Below are positions 61,535 through 64,000 of a stretch of DNA of 64,000 nt, piece by piece. How positions within the stretch are numbered: the stretch's first letter is position 1; every line of letters starts with the position of its first letter. Made by a program: the position numbers and the translations under genes. Source of the DNA: CADEEX01 sp040081555 (GTDB taxonomy: Bacteria; Acidobacteriota; Vicinamibacteria; Vicinamibacterales; CAVVIG01); NCBI GenBank assembly GCA_040081555.1, contig JBEBGG010000001.1, positions 1 to 64,000 of the forward strand, in the 5' to 3' direction. The notes under the pieces are model-generated. The model was not told where the DNA came from. It saw nothing but the letters and a program-made list of their open reading frames with translations, and ran no database searches.

Positions 61535-63187
61535 TTACGGGAGCACGTTCCCCTCGCGCGCGGGCTCAGTCGAGCCCACGATCTCATAGAGCAGAAAATC
61601 AGGGGCCCGGTAGAGCTCCTTCAGGGCCGGCGCAAATTGGTCGAGGCGGTCGAACAGGGACTGACGCATGGCCGGGTCGTCGTATGCGTCGAGGTGAATC
61701 ACGGCGTAGCGCACCGAATCGCGCCGCAGGTCCTGTAGCGAGTCGGCGCTGGGAAAGTCGGCCAGGATGACCGACCGCGCTTCGAATTCCTCAGGGATCG
61801 AGTCGCTGTAGGCATCAACGAGCGGCATCCAGTGCGTCGTCGAATCCATCATGTAACGCGAGCGGCGGAAGCCGAGTCGTCTCGAGTAGATGGGCAACTC
61901 GAGCACTGGACCTCGGGGCATGGTGGCGAGAACGTGGTAGCCGCTGTGCGGGAGCAGGGCCGGTTCGAATGTGATGCTGATCCACGATTCGGCGAGGGCC
62001 GCCGTCAAGAGTACGGCGCCGACCACCAGGGGCCGTCGACTTCGGGCGCGCAGGTGTGCGATCCCCAGCGATGCGAGGACGGAGAGCCCGAAGATGACGA
62101 TCAGACCAAAGCGAACCGGGGCCCGCATCACTGAAAACAGCGGAATCGTCTGGTAGAGAAGCGGGTACAGGCCCGCATCTGGTCCGAAGGAGGCCCAGGC
62201 ACCGAGCACGACCATCGCCAGATAGACGATGACCGTTTCCCGTGGCCGCCCTTGCGACCGCCAGCCGGAGGCAACGCCAATGGCACCGGCGCCGATCGTG
62301 AGAAATCCTGGAAAGAGCACCTCTTTCCAGTGGCCAAGATAGGGGAGCATCCAGGCGTGAAGCATGTGCCCCGACGCGAGATAGGCCCTCCAATCCGCTG
62401 AGTACTGCCGTGCCGCGTCCAACGGGCGCTCGTAGCCGTTGTCGCGGAGGACGAAATAGCCAAGGGCTGTAGGTAGGCTTGCCACGACGGCCACGACTGC
62501 GCCGGTCGCGAGCATGAGCCAGAACTGCCGTGTGGTCCAGAGCGAACGGATGGAGGCGACCGCCATCACCGCTGTGCCGATCATCAGCACGACGAAGACC
62601 GAATAGTAGGCACAGGCCAGCGACTGAAATCCCATGGCGAGGCCAAGAACCGCGCCGCGGGCAGCCGTCGGCTGTTGAACGGCGCGATGGAAGGCCAGGA
62701 GGCTCAACGGCAGACCGGCGGTCATCAGGAGTTGGATGTGCAGGAGGTGCGCAAATGCGAACGGGCAGAAACCGAAGATGATCGCGCCGATGATCGACGC
62801 CGTGCGATCGCCCGTGAGATGGCGGCACAAGTAGTACATGCTGCTGCTGCCGAGCACGAACGACGCCAGGACGGCGAAGTTGAGCGCGGCATACGCGCTA
62901 TGGGTTGCCCAGTAGGCTGGTACTGCGATCGCTCCGGCTGCCAGATTCATCTCCGAGTAGGCCAACGCCCACCGATGAGGATGGAAAATATTGGCGTCGA
63001 AGAGTTGGCGGGGCTCAGCGATCAGTGTGCGTGCGACCCAGGCGACGTTCCACACCGAAAACTGCCCGTCGCCATTTTCCACGTTGTACGCCAGCGTCGA
63101 CAGACGGAACGAGAGTGGAAAGAAGATGGCGGCGGTAAGTGCCGAGAAACCCGAGACGACGAGGCCAAGCTCGCGCAGTGGCCTCAT
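61535..63187 (-). CDS. Membrane glycosyltransferase-like protein (YfhO/GT-C type)
   Basis: 550-residue polytopic protein. The first periplasmic loop carries NVENGDGQFSVWNVAWVART, an acidic site typical of GT-C enzymes. About ten membrane segments follow, and the C-terminal soluble domain (from about 430) is of the YfhO type. ATG overlaps the methyltransferase stop by 4 bases. Stop is 6 bases before the nhaA ATG. Confidence 0.72.
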   Translation of the reverse strand: MRPLRELGLVVSGFSALTAAIFFPLSFRLSTLAYNVENGDGQFSVWNVAWVARTLIAEPRQLFDANIFHPHRWALAYSEMNLAAGAIAVPAYWATHSAYAALNFAVLASFVLGSSSMYYLCRHLTGDRTASIIGAIIFGFCPFAFAHLLHIQLLMTAGLPLSLLAFHRAVQQPTAARGAVLGLAMGFQSLACAYYSVFVVLMIGTAVMAVASIRSLWTTRQFWLMLATGAVVAVVASLPTALGYFVLRDNGYERPLDAARQYSADWRAYLASGHMLHAWMLPYLGHWKEVLFPGFLTIGAGAIGVASGWRSQGRPRETVIVYLAMVVLGAWASFGPDAGLYPLLYQTIPLFSVMRAPVRFGLIVIFGLSVLASLGIAHLRARSRRPLVVGAVLLTAALAESWISITFEPALLPHSGYHVLATMPRGPVLELPIYSRRLGFRRSRYMMDSTTHWMPLVDAYSDSIPEEFEARSVILADFPSADSLQDLRRDSVRYAVIHLDAYDDPAMRQSLFDRLDQFAPALKELYRAPDFLLYEIVGSTEPAREGNVLP

Positions 63188-63876
63188 TGCCGTGCCGCGC
63201 CTCCCTTGGTGGCTCTGACGTAGAGATTGGTCCGGAAGCGCAGGGGTAGGCGATCAGGGTTCACGAGGTGAAGCAACGCCAGTCCGAGCGGCCCGAGGTG
63301 CTGTCTGACTTTGGCGCGGAAGAAGTCGTTGACCACCGGGATGTCGAAGGCCTCGATGTCGACGAAGCCGTGACGGGTGAAGCGGGCGATCAGTTCGCCA
63401 AGCGAGTGCAACGAGCAATGGTCGTCGCGCCAGCCCAGACCGCGCCAGCGGATCGTTTCGAAGACGGCATTGGTCCACTTGTTTGGCGTCTGGATCAAAT
63501 AGGAACCGCCGTCTCTCAGCACGCGAGTCACCTCTCGGAGGTGCGCATCAGAGTCTTTGATGTGTTCGAATACGTCGAAGCTCAGGACGGTGTCGAATGA
63601 CTTGTCGGCGAAGGGCAGCGCTGTACCTTCGACCCTGGTGATCGAGAGAGGCCCATAGCGGGCGAGAGCCTGTTCGATAAATTCCTGCCGACGCTCCACA
63701 CCCGCAACCCGGTGTCCGCGTTCGTGAAGACGGTGCAGCAAGGTGCCCATCCCGGTGCCAATTTCCAGCACATCGGCCGGCGTCTTGAGCACGCCGGTGT
63801 CGTCGATGAATCGGAGATTTGCGTCGAGATTGCCGAACTGTTTCGGGCGGGAGTCGGCGTCGGTGGTGGGCATCAT
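63184..63876 (-). CDS. SAM-dependent methyltransferase
   Basis: 230-residue class I methyltransferase. SAM loop VLEIGTGMGTLLHRL, then VLSFDVFEHIKDSDAHLREV and LRDGGSYLIQTPN. The ATG at 63876 overlaps the flippase stop (ATGATG/TGA), so the two are coupled; the frame extends to 63900 but the upstream ATG lies inside the flippase gene. Its own stop overlaps the glycosyltransferase start. Probably modifies a glycan in the same pathway. Confidence 0.85.
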   Translation of the reverse strand: MMPTTDADSRPKQFGNLDANLRFIDDTGVLKTPADVLEIGTGMGTLLHRLHERGHRVAGVERRQEFIEQALARYGPLSITRVEGTALPFADKSFDTVLSFDVFEHIKDSDAHLREVTRVLRDGGSYLIQTPNKWTNAVFETIRWRGLGWRDDHCSLHSLGELIARFTRHGFVDIEAFDIPVVNDFFRAKVRQHLGPLGLALLHLVNPDRLPLRFRTNLYVRATKGGAARQ

Positions 63877-64000
63877 GCGCGACTCGGGAGATGTCGCCAC
63901 AGTTGAGCGACCAGCAGGGCGACGGTCACGGCTTCGGCAGCGACGGTGGCTGAGGCCGCACCAGTGATTCCCCAGCGGGGAATCAGCACCAGATTCAACA
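63873..64000 (-). CDS. Wzx/MATE-type polysaccharide flippase, C-terminal end only
   Basis: The last 41 residues of a gene running off the right edge. LNLVLIPRWGITGAASATVA is the typical end of TM segments in oligosaccharide flippases. Only the tail is visible, so the family call is tentative. It would start the three-gene group flippase-methyltransferase-glycosyltransferase. Confidence 0.6.
   Translation of the reverse strand, partial: LNLVLIPRWGITGAASATVAAEAVTVALLVAQLWRHLPSRA

Overview
This is a high-GC bacterial chromosomal window, densely coding on both strands. I infer an Acidobacteriota-like organism, possibly class Vicinamibacteria. The reasons are the HspR-controlled chaperone operon, the unusual cytochrome c maturation operon, the many carboxypeptidase-regulatory-like surface domains and the repeated multi-membrane-pass glycosyltransferases. 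The placement comes from gene style and not from a marker comparison. I see no phage, insertion sequence, CRISPR array or rRNA. One tRNA (Phe, GAA) is present.

Layout. Bases 1-9672 hold the 3' part of a giant surface or secreted protein, cut by the left edge. It is built of Ig-like domains, many carboxypeptidase-regulatory-like beta-sandwiches and three copies of a roughly 240-residue module I do not recognise. Bases 9854-15692 (minus) are a heat-shock operon: hspR, a zinc-finger-less DnaJ/CbpA-type co-chaperone, clpB and ftsH. A divergent promoter region separates it from a TerC-family gene coupled to a class A penicillin-binding protein. Bases 18536-25406 carry an S4 RNA-binding protein, an L-lactate permease, a Yip1-domain protein, a Rieske ferredoxin, a J-domain/zinc-ribbon/PilZ-like protein and a GT-C-type glycosyltransferase. 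Bases 25439-31158 hold a hypothetical gene, tRNA-Phe, recA, a YdjM-like membrane hydrolase, a dciA-like/thiolase/3-hydroxybutyryl-CoA dehydrogenase operon and maf.

Bases 31199-38483 (plus) form the most distinctive block, a cytochrome c maturation (System I) operon. Its order is ccmE (Cys-type haem ligand), a ccmF-ccmH fusion, two uncharacterised membrane proteins with CcmI-like helical segments, ccmA, ccmB, ccmC (altered WWD motif), ccmD and a 51-residue membrane protein. Bases 38520-44467 hold an O-antigen-ligase-like protein, an aroA-aroK-phosphoesterase operon, an RsbW-like kinase and an inositol monophosphatase.

Bases 44498-64000 are dominated by envelope and glycan functions. They include four large GT-C-like membrane proteins, a GT2 polyprenyl-phosphate-type glycosyltransferase, a DedA-like protein, a flippase-like LPG_synthase_TM domain fused to a methyltransferase, two small beta-barrel proteins and two probable lipoproteins (one an SGNH hydrolase). 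NhaA, a second methyltransferase and the end of a Wzx-like flippase running off the right edge complete the block. The GT2, fusion and GT-C genes at 51022-56368 are translationally coupled or closely spaced and probably act together on a lipid-linked glycan.
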